The notes beneath the pieces were generated by a model. It was not told the origin of the DNA. It did not search any database and saw only the letters and a program-made list of their open reading frames with translations. Shown here piece by piece: positions 8,894 through 19,185 of a stretch of DNA of 64,000 nt (positions within the stretch are counted from its first letter, which is position 1; each line of letters begins with the position of its first letter). A program made the translations under genes and the position numbers. Source of the DNA: Staphylococcus sp. ACRSN (GTDB lineage: Bacteria; Bacillota; Bacilli; Staphylococcales; Staphylococcaceae); NCBI RefSeq assembly GCF_022346615.1, contig NZ_JAKRNS010000003.1, positions 186,001 through 250,000 on the forward strand, given 5' to 3'.

Positions 8894-9496
8894 GTGTACG
8901 CATATATAAAAGGTATATTATCAGAATTACATCCGACTCATGTAGTTGTAGAAACAACAGGTATTGGTTACGAAATTCAAACACCGAATTCGTACCGTTT
9001 TCAAAAATATTTGGACCAAGAAGTGATTATCCATACTTCTTTAATTGTAAGAGAAGATGCGCAATTATTGTATGGCTTTATTAATCAAGAAGAAAAAGAT
9101 ATGTTCTTAAGTTTGATAAAAGTCACAGGTATTGGACCTAAATCTGCTTTAGCAATACTAGCAACTAGTTCTCCAAATGAAGTTAAGATTGCAATTGAAA
9201 ATGAAAATGATGCATATTTAACAAAATTTCCTGGTATTGGTAAAAAGACAGCTAGACAAATTGTTTTAGATTTAAAAGGCAAAGTACAAATTAATGATAT
9301 TGATGAGAAACAGCAGTTAGACTTAGGCGTAGATGTAAATGATTCATCACAAGTGATTAAAGAAGCTTTGTTAGCGCTTGAAGCCTTGGGATATTCTAAA
9401 CGTGAGTTAACTAAAGTTGAAAAGGAATTGAACAAAACGCATTTCGAGTCAGTTGATGATGCGGTTAAACGTGGATTACAATTACTTGTATCCTAA
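8894..9496 (+). CDS. ruvA: Holliday junction DNA helicase subunit RuvA
   Basis: A 200-residue protein with a GTG start after AGGAAGTG. It has an N-terminal OB fold (1-62), two helix-hairpin-helix motifs (VTGIGPKSA, about 77-85, and [11 protein letters not shown], about 112-122) and the C-terminal domain III that contacts RuvB. RuvA tetramers bind Holliday junctions and load RuvB for branch migration. ruvB follows after 32 bases. No ruvC is expected in Firmicutes, which use RecU. Confidence 0.96.
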   Translation: MYAYIKGILSELHPTHVVVETTGIGYEIQTPNSYRFQKYLDQEVIIHTSLIVREDAQLLYGFINQEEKDMFLSLIKVTGIGPKSALAILATSSPNEVKIAIENENDAYLTKFPGIGKKTARQIVLDLKGKVQINDIDEKQQLDLGVDVNDSSQVIKEALLALEALGYSKRELTKVEKELNKTHFESVDDAVKRGLQLLVS

Positions 9497-9528
9497 ATCA
9501 ATAAAAAGTAAATGAAAGGGGGATAAGA

Positions 9529-10530
9529 ATGGATGAGAGAATGGTAGATCAAGCAATGCATGAAGATGAAACTTCATTTGAATATTCATTAAGACCGACT
9601 AAATTACGTCAATATATCGGTCAATCTACGATTAAATCGAATTTAGAAGTATTTATTAAGGCGGCGAAGTTACGTCAAGAGCCATTAGACCACGTATTGT
9701 TATTCGGACCCCCAGGTTTAGGTAAGACGACTTTATCAAATATTATTGCTAATGAAATGGATGTCAACATCAGAACTGTTTCAGGTCCTTCTATTGAACG
9801 TCCAGGAGATTTAGCGGCGATATTGTCAGGTTTGCAACCTGGCGATGTATTGTTCATCGATGAAATACATAGATTGAGCAGTGTTGTTGAAGAAGTATTG
9901 TATCCTGCGATGGAGGATTTCTTTTTAGATATTATTATTGGCAAAGGTGAAGAAGCACGGAGTATCCGTATTGATTTACCGCCATTTACCTTGATTGGTG
10001 CGACAACAAGAGCAGGTAGTTTATCAGCACCACTAAGAGATCGTTTTGGTGTACATTTAAGACTTGAATACTATAATGAAGCCGATTTAAAAGAAATCAT
10101 TATACGTACTGCGGAAGTACTTGGCACCTCTATAGATGAAGAAAGTGCGGTCGAGTTAGCAAAACGTAGTCGTGGAACACCTCGAGTGGCGAATAGGTTA
10201 CTAAAAAGAGTACGAGATTTTCAACAAGTAAATCAAGATGAAGTTATTCATATTGATACGACAAGACGTTCATTGGAACTTTTGCAAGTTGATGATCAAG
10301 GTTTGGATTATATAGATCATAAAATGATGAACTGTATTTTACAACAATATAATGGCGGTCCGGTCGGTTTAGATACAATCGCGGTATCAATTGGAGAAGA
10401 GCGTGTGACAATTGAAGATGTTTATGAACCATTTTTAATTCAAAAAGGCTTTATAGAACGTACGCCAAGAGGTCGTAAAGCTACTGCCTATGCATATGAA
10501 CATTTTAGCAAGAATGAAAAGAGGGACTAA
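9529..10530 (+). CDS. ruvB: Holliday junction branch migration ATPase RuvB
   Basis: A 333-residue AAA+ ATPase with Walker A GPPGLGKT (60-67), Walker B/DEIH (110-113), the sensor region GATTRAGSL and the arginine-finger region around LRDRFG. The C-terminal winged helix ends with [10 protein letters not shown]. It drives branch migration with RuvA. AAAGGGGG precedes the ATG. The end abuts queA, whose TTG start comes one base after the stop, so the two are probably cotranslated. Confidence 0.97.
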   Translation: MDERMVDQAMHEDETSFEYSLRPTKLRQYIGQSTIKSNLEVFIKAAKLRQEPLDHVLLFGPPGLGKTTLSNIIANEMDVNIRTVSGPSIERPGDLAAILSGLQPGDVLFIDEIHRLSSVVEEVLYPAMEDFFLDIIIGKGEEARSIRIDLPPFTLIGATTRAGSLSAPLRDRFGVHLRLEYYNEADLKEIIIRTAEVLGTSIDEESAVELAKRSRGTPRVANRLLKRVRDFQQVNQDEVIHIDTTRRSLELLQVDDQGLDYIDHKMMNCILQQYNGGPVGLDTIAVSIGEERVTIEDVYEPFLIQKGFIERTPRGRKATAYAYEHFSKNEKRD

Positions 10531-10531
10531 G

Positions 10532-11557
10532 TTGGATATTGAAGCATTTGACTACCATTTACCAGAAACGTTAATCGCACAGACACCACTTAAGAATAGA
10601 GATGAAAGTAGATTATTGGTACTTGGTAAGCATTCAGGAGACATTGAACACAGACAGTTTAAAAATGTCATTGAATATTTGAATGAAGGTGACACGCTAG
10701 TATTAAATGATACACGTGTTATGCCAGCAAGACTGTTTGGTTTGAAAGAGGACACAGGTGCTAAAGTAGAAATGTTAATGTTAACCCAAATTGAAGGAAA
10801 TGATTGGGAAGTATTACTCAAGCCTGCGAAAAGAATTAAAGTTGGAAACAAACTATCATTCGGAGAAGGGAAAATTATAGCTGAATGTATAGAGGAACTT
10901 GATCAAGGTGGACGCATTATGCGTTTGTATTATGATGGCATATTACAAGAGCGATTAGATGAACTTGGAGAGATGCCATTACCTCCTTATATTAAAGAGA
11001 GATTAGATGATCAGGAGAGATATCAAACAGTATATGCAAAAGAATCAGGTTCTGCAGCTGCACCAACAGCAGGACTACATTTTACTGACGAACTTTTGCA
11101 ACAAATTAAAGACAAAGGCATAAATATTGCTTTTGTTACATTACATGTTGGACTAGGTACATTTAGACCTGTAAGTGTTGATAACATCGATGATCATGAA
11201 ATGCATAGTGAATATTATCAAATCAACCAAAAAACAGCAGATTTATTAAATGCTACAAAAGAAAATGGTAAACGTATAATATCTGTAGGAACAACCTCTA
11301 CGAGAACACTAGAAACAATTATGCAATCCAATGATACATTTGTAGCGCAAAGTGGTTGGACCGATATTTTCATTTATCCAGGTTTTGAATATAAGGCTAT
11401 TGATGGATTGATTACCAATTTTCATTTGCCTAAATCAACGTTAGTAATGTTAGTGTCAGCATTTAGTTCACGAGATTATATCATCAAAGCCTATCAAGAA
11501 GCTGTGGATTTAAAATATAGATTCTTTAGCTTTGGAGATGCAATGTTAATTATTTAA
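10532..11557 (+). CDS. queA: S-adenosylmethionine:tRNA ribosyltransferase-isomerase QueA
   Basis: A 341-residue protein from TTG 10532 ([12 protein letters not shown]), preceded by GAGGGAC in the end of ruvB; the longer frame from 10490 would overlap ruvB by 41 bases. QueA moves the ribosyl group of SAM onto preQ1 in tRNA to give epoxyqueuosine. Conserved QueA stretches are visible: [36 protein letters not shown] and a C-terminal [11 protein letters not shown]. Tgt follows, giving two consecutive steps of queuosine synthesis. Confidence 0.96.
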   Translation: MDIEAFDYHLPETLIAQTPLKNRDESRLLVLGKHSGDIEHRQFKNVIEYLNEGDTLVLNDTRVMPARLFGLKEDTGAKVEMLMLTQIEGNDWEVLLKPAKRIKVGNKLSFGEGKIIAECIEELDQGGRIMRLYYDGILQERLDELGEMPLPPYIKERLDDQERYQTVYAKESGSAAAPTAGLHFTDELLQQIKDKGINIAFVTLHVGLGTFRPVSVDNIDDHEMHSEYYQINQKTADLLNATKENGKRIISVGTTSTRTLETIMQSNDTFVAQSGWTDIFIYPGFEYKAIDGLITNFHLPKSTLVMLVSAFSSRDYIIKAYQEAVDLKYRFFSFGDAMLII

Positions 11558-11566
11558 GGGAATTGA

Positions 11567-12718
<1,152 letters not shown>

Positions 12719-12734
12719 AGAGGAGCAATAAACT

Positions 12735-12995
12735 ATGCAATTTACTTCATTGATATTACCGATTTTATTATTAGTATTAATGTGGTTCTTCTTAATCAGA
12801 CCACAACAAAAGAAAGCCAAAGAGCATCGTGAAATGATTAGTCAAGTGACTACAGGACAACATATTACTACAATTGGTGGTATTAAAGGAACAGTTCGTA
12901 GCGTTGATGAAACTACTGTCGTAATTTCATTAAACAGTAATGGTACTGAAATCACTTTAGAAAAACCAGCAATCAAACAAGTTGATCCTTCATAA
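12735..12995 (+). CDS. yajC: Preprotein translocase accessory subunit YajC
   Basis: An 86-residue protein with one N-terminal transmembrane helix (about 4-22), the conserved FFLIRPQQKKAKEH segment and a small cytoplasmic domain with TTIGGIKGTV. YajC joins the SecDF holo-translocon. It starts after AGAGGAGC, 16 bases behind tgt, and is followed by a strong terminator; secDF then has its own leader. Confidence 0.95.
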   Translation: MQFTSLILPILLLVLMWFFLIRPQQKKAKEHREMISQVTTGQHITTIGGIKGTVRSVDETTVVISLNSNGTEITLEKPAIKQVDPS

Positions 12996-13010
12996 TAATT
13001 GAAGATATAT

Positions 13011-13043
13011 AAGAACTGATGTCTAACATCGGTTCTTTTTTTA
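13011..13043 (+). terminator. Intrinsic terminator after yajC
   Basis: A 12-base stem with one G-T pair (AAGAACTGATGT / ACATCGGTTCTT), a CTA loop and a T7 run. It ends the queA-tgt-yajC transcript. Confidence 0.88.
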
Positions 13044-13219
13044 TTTAATTTTAGATATTCGTTAAGTTAAAGGGTATGATAATAGATATAGTAATATATT
13101 TAAGTGATGTTGTTAACCGTTTACAATATGTTATTTAATAAATATATAATTGAGTTGGTTTTTACTATGGTTGTAATATGTTAAGATATATAAGGTTATT
13201 CAGAAAAGTTTTTAGAGCT

Positions 13220-13260
13220 TAAGAATACTTGCAAAAAAGCATTTTAATCAAGTATTCTTA
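13220..13260 (+). repeat. Inverted repeat in the secDF leader
   Basis: A perfect 12-base inverted repeat (TAAGAATACTTG at 13220-13231, CAAGTATTCTTA at 13249-13260) with a 17-base loop, ending 17 bases before the secDF Shine-Dalgarno (GAGGTG, 13278-13283). No T run follows, so it is not a standard terminator. It could be an operator or a leader hairpin. Confidence 0.6.
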
Positions 13261-13288
13261 TAACATAAGCTAACAATGAGGTGTTTAA

Positions 13289-15565
13289 GTGAAAAAAGGT
13301 AATAGAATTGTTGCATTCATATTACTTGTGGTCCTATTATTTGCAGGTATGGGACTTACATATAAGAATGTAGTTAAAGATGTTAACCTTGGTTTAGACC
13401 TCCAAGGTGGTTTTGAAGTCTTATATCAAGTCGATCCTTTACAAAAGGGCGATAAAATAGATGATAAAGCAGTTAAAGCAACTGCTAAGACACTTGAGAA
13501 CCGTGTCAATGTTCTAGGTGTTTCGGAACCTAAAATTCAGGTCGAAGATAAAAATAGAATCCGTGTCCAACTTGCTGGTATAAAAAACCAATCGCAAGCA
13601 CGAGACATTTTATCATCACAAGCTAATTTAACAATTCGAGATGCGGATGATAAGGTTAAATTAACTGGTAAAGATATTCAACAGGGTTCTGCGAAACAAG
13701 AATTCAAGCAAAATACGAACCAACCTGCAGTTACTTTTAAATTGAAAGATAGCGACAAATTTAAAAAAGTAACAGAAGAAATTTCTAAAAAAGATGAAAA
13801 TGTAATGGTTGTATGGCTTGATCATCAAAAAGGTGACACGTATCATAAGGAAAAAAATAAAAAAGATCCTAAATACGTATCAGCAGCATCGGTTGATAAA
13901 CCAATTAATTCTGACAGTGTAGAAATTTCTGGTGGATTTAACGGTGAAAAAGGTGTAGAAAAAGCGAAGCAGATTTCCGAGTTACTTAATGCAGGGTCAT
14001 TACCTGTTGACTTGAAAGAAATTTACTCTAATTCTGTTGGTGCACAATTTGGTCAAGACGCTTTAGACAAAACTGTACTTGCAGCATTTGTTGGTGTAGC
14101 GATTATTTATCTATTTATGTTAGGTTTCTATCGTTTGCCGGGTCTAGTTGCAGTTATTGCACTTACTGCTTATATTTATTTAACATTACTTGCATTTAAC
14201 TTTATTTCAGGTGTGCTAACCTTACCAGGTTTAGCAGCGTTAGTATTAGGTGTAGGTATGGCAGTGGATGCCAATATCATTATGTATGAGCGGATTAAAG
14301 ATGAGCTGAAAATAGGTAGGACATTAAAGCAAGCATACAAGCGTGCAAATAAGAGTTCGTTCCTTACGATAGTAGATGCGCAGTTGACAACTGTAATTGC
14401 AGCAGCTGTATTGTTCTTCTTTGGTGAAAGTTCGGTTAAAGGTTTTGCTACAATGTTACTTTTAGGTATACTAATGATTTTTGTAACTGCAGTATTCCTT
14501 TCTAGAGCACTCTTATCATTACTAGTATCATCTAACTTCTTCAAAAAATCATATTGGTTATTTGGAGTTAAAAGAAAAGAAAGATATGACATTAATGATA
14601 GTAAAGATGTTCATGATTTAAAAACACCGTATGAAAAAATTGATTTTATGAAACTAGCAAAACCATTAATTTCATTAAGTGTACTAATTATTATTATTGG
14701 TGCAATTATTATCTTTATCTTCCGTTTAAATCTTGGTATTGATTTTACAAGTGGTACGCGAGTTGATTTCGAATCCAATAATAAAGTATCTGATACGAAG
14801 ATAGAAAAAACACTTGCTGCTAAAGATTATAAACCTGATCAAGTATCGCTTGGTGAGAATGGTAAAAGTGCCACAGTTCAATTTAAAAAAGATTTATCAA
14901 AAGAAGATGTATCAAAAATTAAAGATATCATACACAATAATTATGGGCATGATCCAACAGTAAATACTGTTTCACCAGTAATTGGTCAGGAACTTGCTAA
15001 AAATGCAATGCTTGCATTATTATATGCTTCCATTGGTATTATTATCTATATTTCATTCAGATTTGAATGGAGAATGGGACTTTCATCAATTTTAGCATTG
15101 TTACACGATGCATTTATGATTGTAGCTGTATTTAGTTTATTCCGACTTGAAGTAGACATCACGTTTATCGCTGCGGTATTAACAATTGTTGGTTATTCAA
15201 TAAATGATACGATTGTTACCTTTGACAGGGTACGTGAGAACTTACACAAGGTTAAAGTTATTACAGAAACAGCTCAAATTGATGATATTGTGAATAGATC
15301 AATCAGACAGACAATGACGCGTTCTATTAATACTGTGTTAACTGTTGTAATTGTAGTAGTAGCACTTTTACTTTTCGGTGCACCAAGTATCTTTAATTTC
15401 TCATTAGCGTTACTTGTAGGATTAATTATGGGTGTTTTCTCATCTGTATTTATTGCTGTACCGCTTTGGGGTATTATGAAGAAACGTCAACTTAAGAAAA
15501 CAGATAATCATAAACTAGTAGTTTATAAAGAGAAAAAATCTAATGATGAAAAAATCTTAGTTTAA
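13289..15565 (+). CDS. secDF: Fused protein-export membrane protein SecDF
   Basis: A 758-residue natural SecD-SecF fusion, normal for staphylococci. It starts at GTG 13289 after GAGGTG. The SecD half has an N-terminal helix, the conserved LGLDLQGGFEVLYQV, the large extracellular P1 region (about 30-250) and five further helices; the SecF half begins near residue 450 and repeats the layout (LGIDFTSGTRVDF). The RND-type helices include the acidic residues expected for proton use (GMAVDANIIMYERIKDE; GYSINDTIVTFDRVREN). It uses proton motive force to aid late steps of Sec export. Confidence 0.96.
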   Translation: MKKGNRIVAFILLVVLLFAGMGLTYKNVVKDVNLGLDLQGGFEVLYQVDPLQKGDKIDDKAVKATAKTLENRVNVLGVSEPKIQVEDKNRIRVQLAGIKNQSQARDILSSQANLTIRDADDKVKLTGKDIQQGSAKQEFKQNTNQPAVTFKLKDSDKFKKVTEEISKKDENVMVVWLDHQKGDTYHKEKNKKDPKYVSAASVDKPINSDSVEISGGFNGEKGVEKAKQISELLNAGSLPVDLKEIYSNSVGAQFGQDALDKTVLAAFVGVAIIYLFMLGFYRLPGLVAVIALTAYIYLTLLAFNFISGVLTLPGLAALVLGVGMAVDANIIMYERIKDELKIGRTLKQAYKRANKSSFLTIVDAQLTTVIAAAVLFFFGESSVKGFATMLLLGILMIFVTAVFLSRALLSLLVSSNFFKKSYWLFGVKRKERYDINDSKDVHDLKTPYEKIDFMKLAKPLISLSVLIIIIGAIIIFIFRLNLGIDFTSGTRVDFESNNKVSDTKIEKTLAAKDYKPDQVSLGENGKSATVQFKKDLSKEDVSKIKDIIHNNYGHDPTVNTVSPVIGQELAKNAMLALLYASIGIIIYISFRFEWRMGLSSILALLHDAFMIVAVFSLFRLEVDITFIAAVLTIVGYSINDTIVTFDRVRENLHKVKVITETAQIDDIVNRSIRQTMTRSINTVLTVVIVVVALLLFGAPSIFNFSLALLVGLIMGVFSSVFIAVPLWGIMKKRQLKKTDNHKLVVYKEKKSNDEKILV

Positions 15566-15570
15566 ACTGC

Positions 15571-15866
15571 TAGAGAATGGGGGAATAAATCCCTATTTTC
15601 AAAATAAGAGAGCCAATCCATTGTGGATTGGCTCTCTTTTATATTTAAAGTTTAACGATTTTAAATACTCTCCCGCAGCCTGTGAAATTTTTCGTGCATT
15701 CGTGCACAATCATCGTATGCTTATTAATATAGGTGGAGTGATATTATATTTTTTCGTGTAAAATTATAATTATGTTGTGCAGATTTTGGCGAAATTCCTG
15801 AGAGGATAATACTATTCAATGACTAAGATTAAGGCGACATCCTAGGAAAGCGAACCGATAATACAA
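15571..15866 (+). repeat. Dispersed intergenic repeat, copy A
   Basis: Begins with a TAGAGAATGGGGGAATAAATC-like block, then a TCAAAATAAGAGAGC block that forms the secDF terminator. It ends with a TTCCTGAG ... AAGATTA ... TAGGAAAGCGA block (15797-15850). Both ends match the spacer at 27291-27660 in the same order and orientation, and the right block resembles 30484-30560. No transposase frame lies in it. Confidence 0.6.
15606..15641 (+). terminator. Intrinsic terminator after secDF
   Basis: A perfect 15-base stem (AAGAGAGCCAATCCA with its complement), a TTG loop and a TTTTA tail; flanking A and T runs make it usable on both strands. Confidence 0.82.
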
Positions 15867-16000
15867 ATATAGTCAATCAATATAAACTTCTTTTATTAGT
15901 TACTTCACTAAAATATATTTTTTATGCACTTGTTTTGCCTATTTAATAAATCAAATTATAACTTTGATTGTATCTACTTTTTATTTTGTGGTTTCTTTTG

Positions 16001-16006
16001 TATAAT
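16001..16006 (+). promoter_or_regulatory. Possible -10 box for recJ
   Basis: TATAAT sits 32 bases before the recJ ATG with a T-rich, poorly matching -35. A transcript beginning near 16013 would just include the GAGGG site, which supports the start at 16033 over the longer frame. Confidence 0.4.
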
Positions 16007-16032
16007 TGCTTGTGGAAATGAGGGATAATCTT

Positions 16033-18312
16033 ATGATTAAATCGAAGTATGCTTGGGATATTAATAATCCCGAATCAAAGATTACGGATACTATTGCTTC
16101 AAAATATAAATTAACGCCTATTGTAAAAAAGGTTTTAGAGAGTAAAGGTTTTACTGAAGGCGAAACGATAGATGCATTATTAAGCGATGAGGGTGTTTTA
16201 CATAATCCTATGGCGATGAGTGACATGCAAAAGGCAGTCGATCGTATTAATTTGGCTATAGATCAAAATCAAAAAATACTTGTGTATGGAGATTATGATG
16301 CTGACGGTGTAACTTCAACAACTATTTTAGTATCTACATTAAGAGAGTTGGGTGCACATGTAGGTTGGTATATACCTAATCGCTTTACAGAGGGGTATGG
16401 GCCAAATGAAATGGCTTTTAAAAATGCATATGATGAAGGTGTTTCATTAATAATTACCGTTGATAACGGTATACAAGGTCACAAAGAAATAGAAATGGTA
16501 CAAGCATTAGGCGTGGATGTCATTGTAACAGACCATCATGAAATTGGCGAAACAATACCAAATGCGTTTGCAATTATACATCCTATGCATCCAAATTTTG
16601 AATATCCTTTTGAATACCTATGTGGTGCAGGTGTTGCATATAAATTAGCACAATCATTACTAGAGCAACCGCCGATATCATTTTTAGGTTTGGTTGCTAT
16701 TGGTACGATAGCCGATTTAGTATCGTTAACTGATGAGAATAGAACTTTAGTTAAACATGGATTGAAAGTCTTGAATGAGCATTGTCCACCTGCAGTCAAA
16801 GCACTTTTAAAGCAAGCTGATTATAAAGATGAAATAAACGAGGAAACAATTGGTTTTATTATTGGTCCAAGGTTAAATGCAGTAGGCAGACTTGAAGATG
16901 CAACGTTAGCTGCAGAATTATTAATGTGTGACAATGAAGAAGAAGCTGATTTTTATGCAGAACAAGTGGAATTTTTTAATCAAGAAAGAAAAGATATTGT
17001 AGCTCAAATTACTGAAGAAGCATTACATTTAGCTGAATCCCAAGTCGAAAAAGGGAATCAATTTCTGTTGTTGGCAAAAGAAGATTGGCATGAAGGTGTA
17101 TTAGGAATAGTGGCTTCGAAAATTGTTGAAACTTATTCATTACCAACATTAATCTTAAATATTGATGAAGCTCAAAATCATGCAAAAGGTTCTGCGCGAA
17201 GTATAGAGCAAGTGTCGATGTTTGAAATTTTAAGTGAACATTCCGAATTAATATTAAAATTCGGAGGACATCATATGGCAGCAGGTATGACATTGATGAT
17301 TGAAAATGTGGAGCCCCTAAGATTGGCACTAAATGAATCGATGAAGGTAATAGCTGAAAATACATCACTTGAACCGAGAAAACATGTGGATGCTCAAATA
17401 ACAGAATCAGAAATCACTCTCAAAAACATACAAGATATTCAGCGGCTCAGACCATTTGGATCAGATTTTAATAGTCCATGTTTTGAATTAGAAGATGTCA
17501 TTGTTCAACAAGCTAAAGCAATTGGACAAGATCAAAAGCATCTCAAATTGACGATGGGTAAAGAAAAATTACAGGCAATATTTTGGCAAAACGGCCATTT
17601 AGTCAATGAATTGGGTGGCGACCAGCCTGTAAATATAATTGGTACTTTACAGATAAACGAATGGAATGGTTTTCAATCTCCGCAGTTTATGATTCAGGAT
17701 TTATCAAGTAATAGTTTGCAAATTTTAGATTATAGAAGTAAAAATAAAGTAAATCAGTTTGATGACAATGAATCAGATATCGCATATTTAGTGCACAAAC
17801 AGAATGATAAAATTAAAGAAAATTATTACGTATATGGTGAAACAATAGATCAAGATTATAAGAAATACGTTTTTAGAGACTTGCCTAGCTCTATAGCGGA
17901 TTTGAAAAATACATTAAAAACAATTAATGTTTCTCAAATTTATCTTGTGTTGAATCATACACGTTCGGTATACTTTGAAGGTATGCCTAAAATTGAAACT
18001 TTTAAGCATTGTTTTAAAGCGATTGCCTCGAAAGGTCAAGTGAATTTAGCAAATGATGGTTTACACCTTTGCCAATTCTTAAATATTGAACCTAGCATGC
18101 TTAAATTTATTTTAAAAGTTTTTGTGGACTTAGACTTTATAAATGATGAAAATGGTATAATAACTATGAATCATAATTCGACAAAAAGGGAAATTGAATC
18201 TAGTAAATACTATCAAGGTCGACTTGAAAGAATAGAAGTTGAAAAACTCATGCTTTATGAAGATTTTAGTAATCTTAAACAGTGGATTAAGGCGGAATTG
18301 AAGGAAAATTAG
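16033..18312 (+). CDS. recJ: Single-stranded-DNA-specific exonuclease RecJ
   Basis: A 759-residue protein starting at ATG 16033 (GAGGG eight bases before it). DHH-family phosphoesterase motifs are clear: DYDADGVTS (motif I), the metal aspartate in ITVDNGI, VTDHHE (motif III) and a GGHHMAAG segment in the DHHA1 domain. An OB domain and the Firmicute C-terminal extension follow. RecJ degrades 5' ends of single strands in RecF-type recombination and repair. It is followed by apt after 12 bases. Confidence 0.95.
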   Translation: MIKSKYAWDINNPESKITDTIASKYKLTPIVKKVLESKGFTEGETIDALLSDEGVLHNPMAMSDMQKAVDRINLAIDQNQKILVYGDYDADGVTSTTILVSTLRELGAHVGWYIPNRFTEGYGPNEMAFKNAYDEGVSLIITVDNGIQGHKEIEMVQALGVDVIVTDHHEIGETIPNAFAIIHPMHPNFEYPFEYLCGAGVAYKLAQSLLEQPPISFLGLVAIGTIADLVSLTDENRTLVKHGLKVLNEHCPPAVKALLKQADYKDEINEETIGFIIGPRLNAVGRLEDATLAAELLMCDNEEEADFYAEQVEFFNQERKDIVAQITEEALHLAESQVEKGNQFLLLAKEDWHEGVLGIVASKIVETYSLPTLILNIDEAQNHAKGSARSIEQVSMFEILSEHSELILKFGGHHMAAGMTLMIENVEPLRLALNESMKVIAENTSLEPRKHVDAQITESEITLKNIQDIQRLRPFGSDFNSPCFELEDVIVQQAKAIGQDQKHLKLTMGKEKLQAIFWQNGHLVNELGGDQPVNIIGTLQINEWNGFQSPQFMIQDLSSNSLQILDYRSKNKVNQFDDNESDIAYLVHKQNDKIKENYYVYGETIDQDYKKYVFRDLPSSIADLKNTLKTINVSQIYLVLNHTRSVYFEGMPKIETFKHCFKAIASKGQVNLANDGLHLCQFLNIEPSMLKFILKVFVDLDFINDENGIITMNHNSTKREIESSKYYQGRLERIEVEKLMLYEDFSNLKQWIKAELKEN

Positions 18313-18324
18313 GAGGAAGTAAGT

Positions 18325-18843
18325 ATGGATTTAAAACAATATGTCTCTGAAGTGAAAGATTGGCCAAAACCTGGTGTAGACTTTAAAGATATAACTACAA
18401 TTATGGATAATGGTGAAGCATATGGTTATGCAACAGATCAGATTGTTAACTATGCTAAAGAGCGTAATGTAGATGTTATCGTTGGACCAGAAGCACGTGG
18501 CTTTATTATCGGTTGTCCAGTAGCATATTCAATGGGAATTGGTTTTGCTCCTGTAAGAAAAGAAGGAAAGTTACCTAGAGAGGTAATTCGATATGAATAT
18601 GATTTGGAATATGGTTCAAATATTTTAACTATGCATAAAGATGCGATTAAACCAGGTCAACGTGTACTAATAACAGATGATTTATTAGCAACAGGTGGCA
18701 CAATAGAAGCGACAATAAAGCTAATTGAACAATTAGGCGGCATCGTTGTAGGTATTGCGTTTATCATTGAATTAAAGTATTTAAATGGCATCGATAAAAT
18801 TAAAGATTATGATGTTATGAGCTTAATTTCATACGAAGATTAA
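18325..18843 (+). CDS. apt: Adenine phosphoribosyltransferase
   Basis: A 172-residue protein behind an ideal AGGAGGAAG site. The PRPP-binding loop ([16 protein letters not shown]) and the EARGFI hood motif identify it. It salvages adenine to AMP. recJ-apt-rsh is the conserved Firmicute order. A hairpin terminator lies 12 bases after the stop. Confidence 0.96.
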   Translation: MDLKQYVSEVKDWPKPGVDFKDITTIMDNGEAYGYATDQIVNYAKERNVDVIVGPEARGFIIGCPVAYSMGIGFAPVRKEGKLPREVIRYEYDLEYGSNILTMHKDAIKPGQRVLITDDLLATGGTIEATIKLIEQLGGIVVGIAFIIELKYLNGIDKIKDYDVMSLISYED

Positions 18844-18854
18844 TTCATTTAAAT

Positions 18855-18905
18855 AAAGTCAGATGAAAGCATTTATATTAGTGTAATCATTTGGCTTTTA
18901 TTTTA
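18855..18905 (+). terminator. Probable intrinsic terminator after apt
   Basis: A 12-base stem with two wobble pairs (AAAGTCAGATGA with TCATTTGGCTTT), a 20-base loop and a broken T run. The rest of the spacer to 19185 is AT-rich with nothing else I can support. Confidence 0.6.
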
Positions 18906-19185
18906 TACATAAATGGGAATGAAGAAATAAAACATCAATAGACTGAATTTTTTGTGAGCTTATTACACAGAAATTGTAAAGAGGTTAAATTTAAAATACA
19001 TTTTCTTAATAGTAAAAGGAACTCATTTATTTATTTTAAAACATGTAGTATCATATAACTATTATTCGAATTTTGTAAAAAATAAGTTAAATTAAGTTTC
19101 AACTGTTCAGTTATGTAGAATAATTGAATTTGAAATTTGGTTGATGCTAATTTTAAAAATAATCAAAAGTGTGGGGGTGTCTAAT

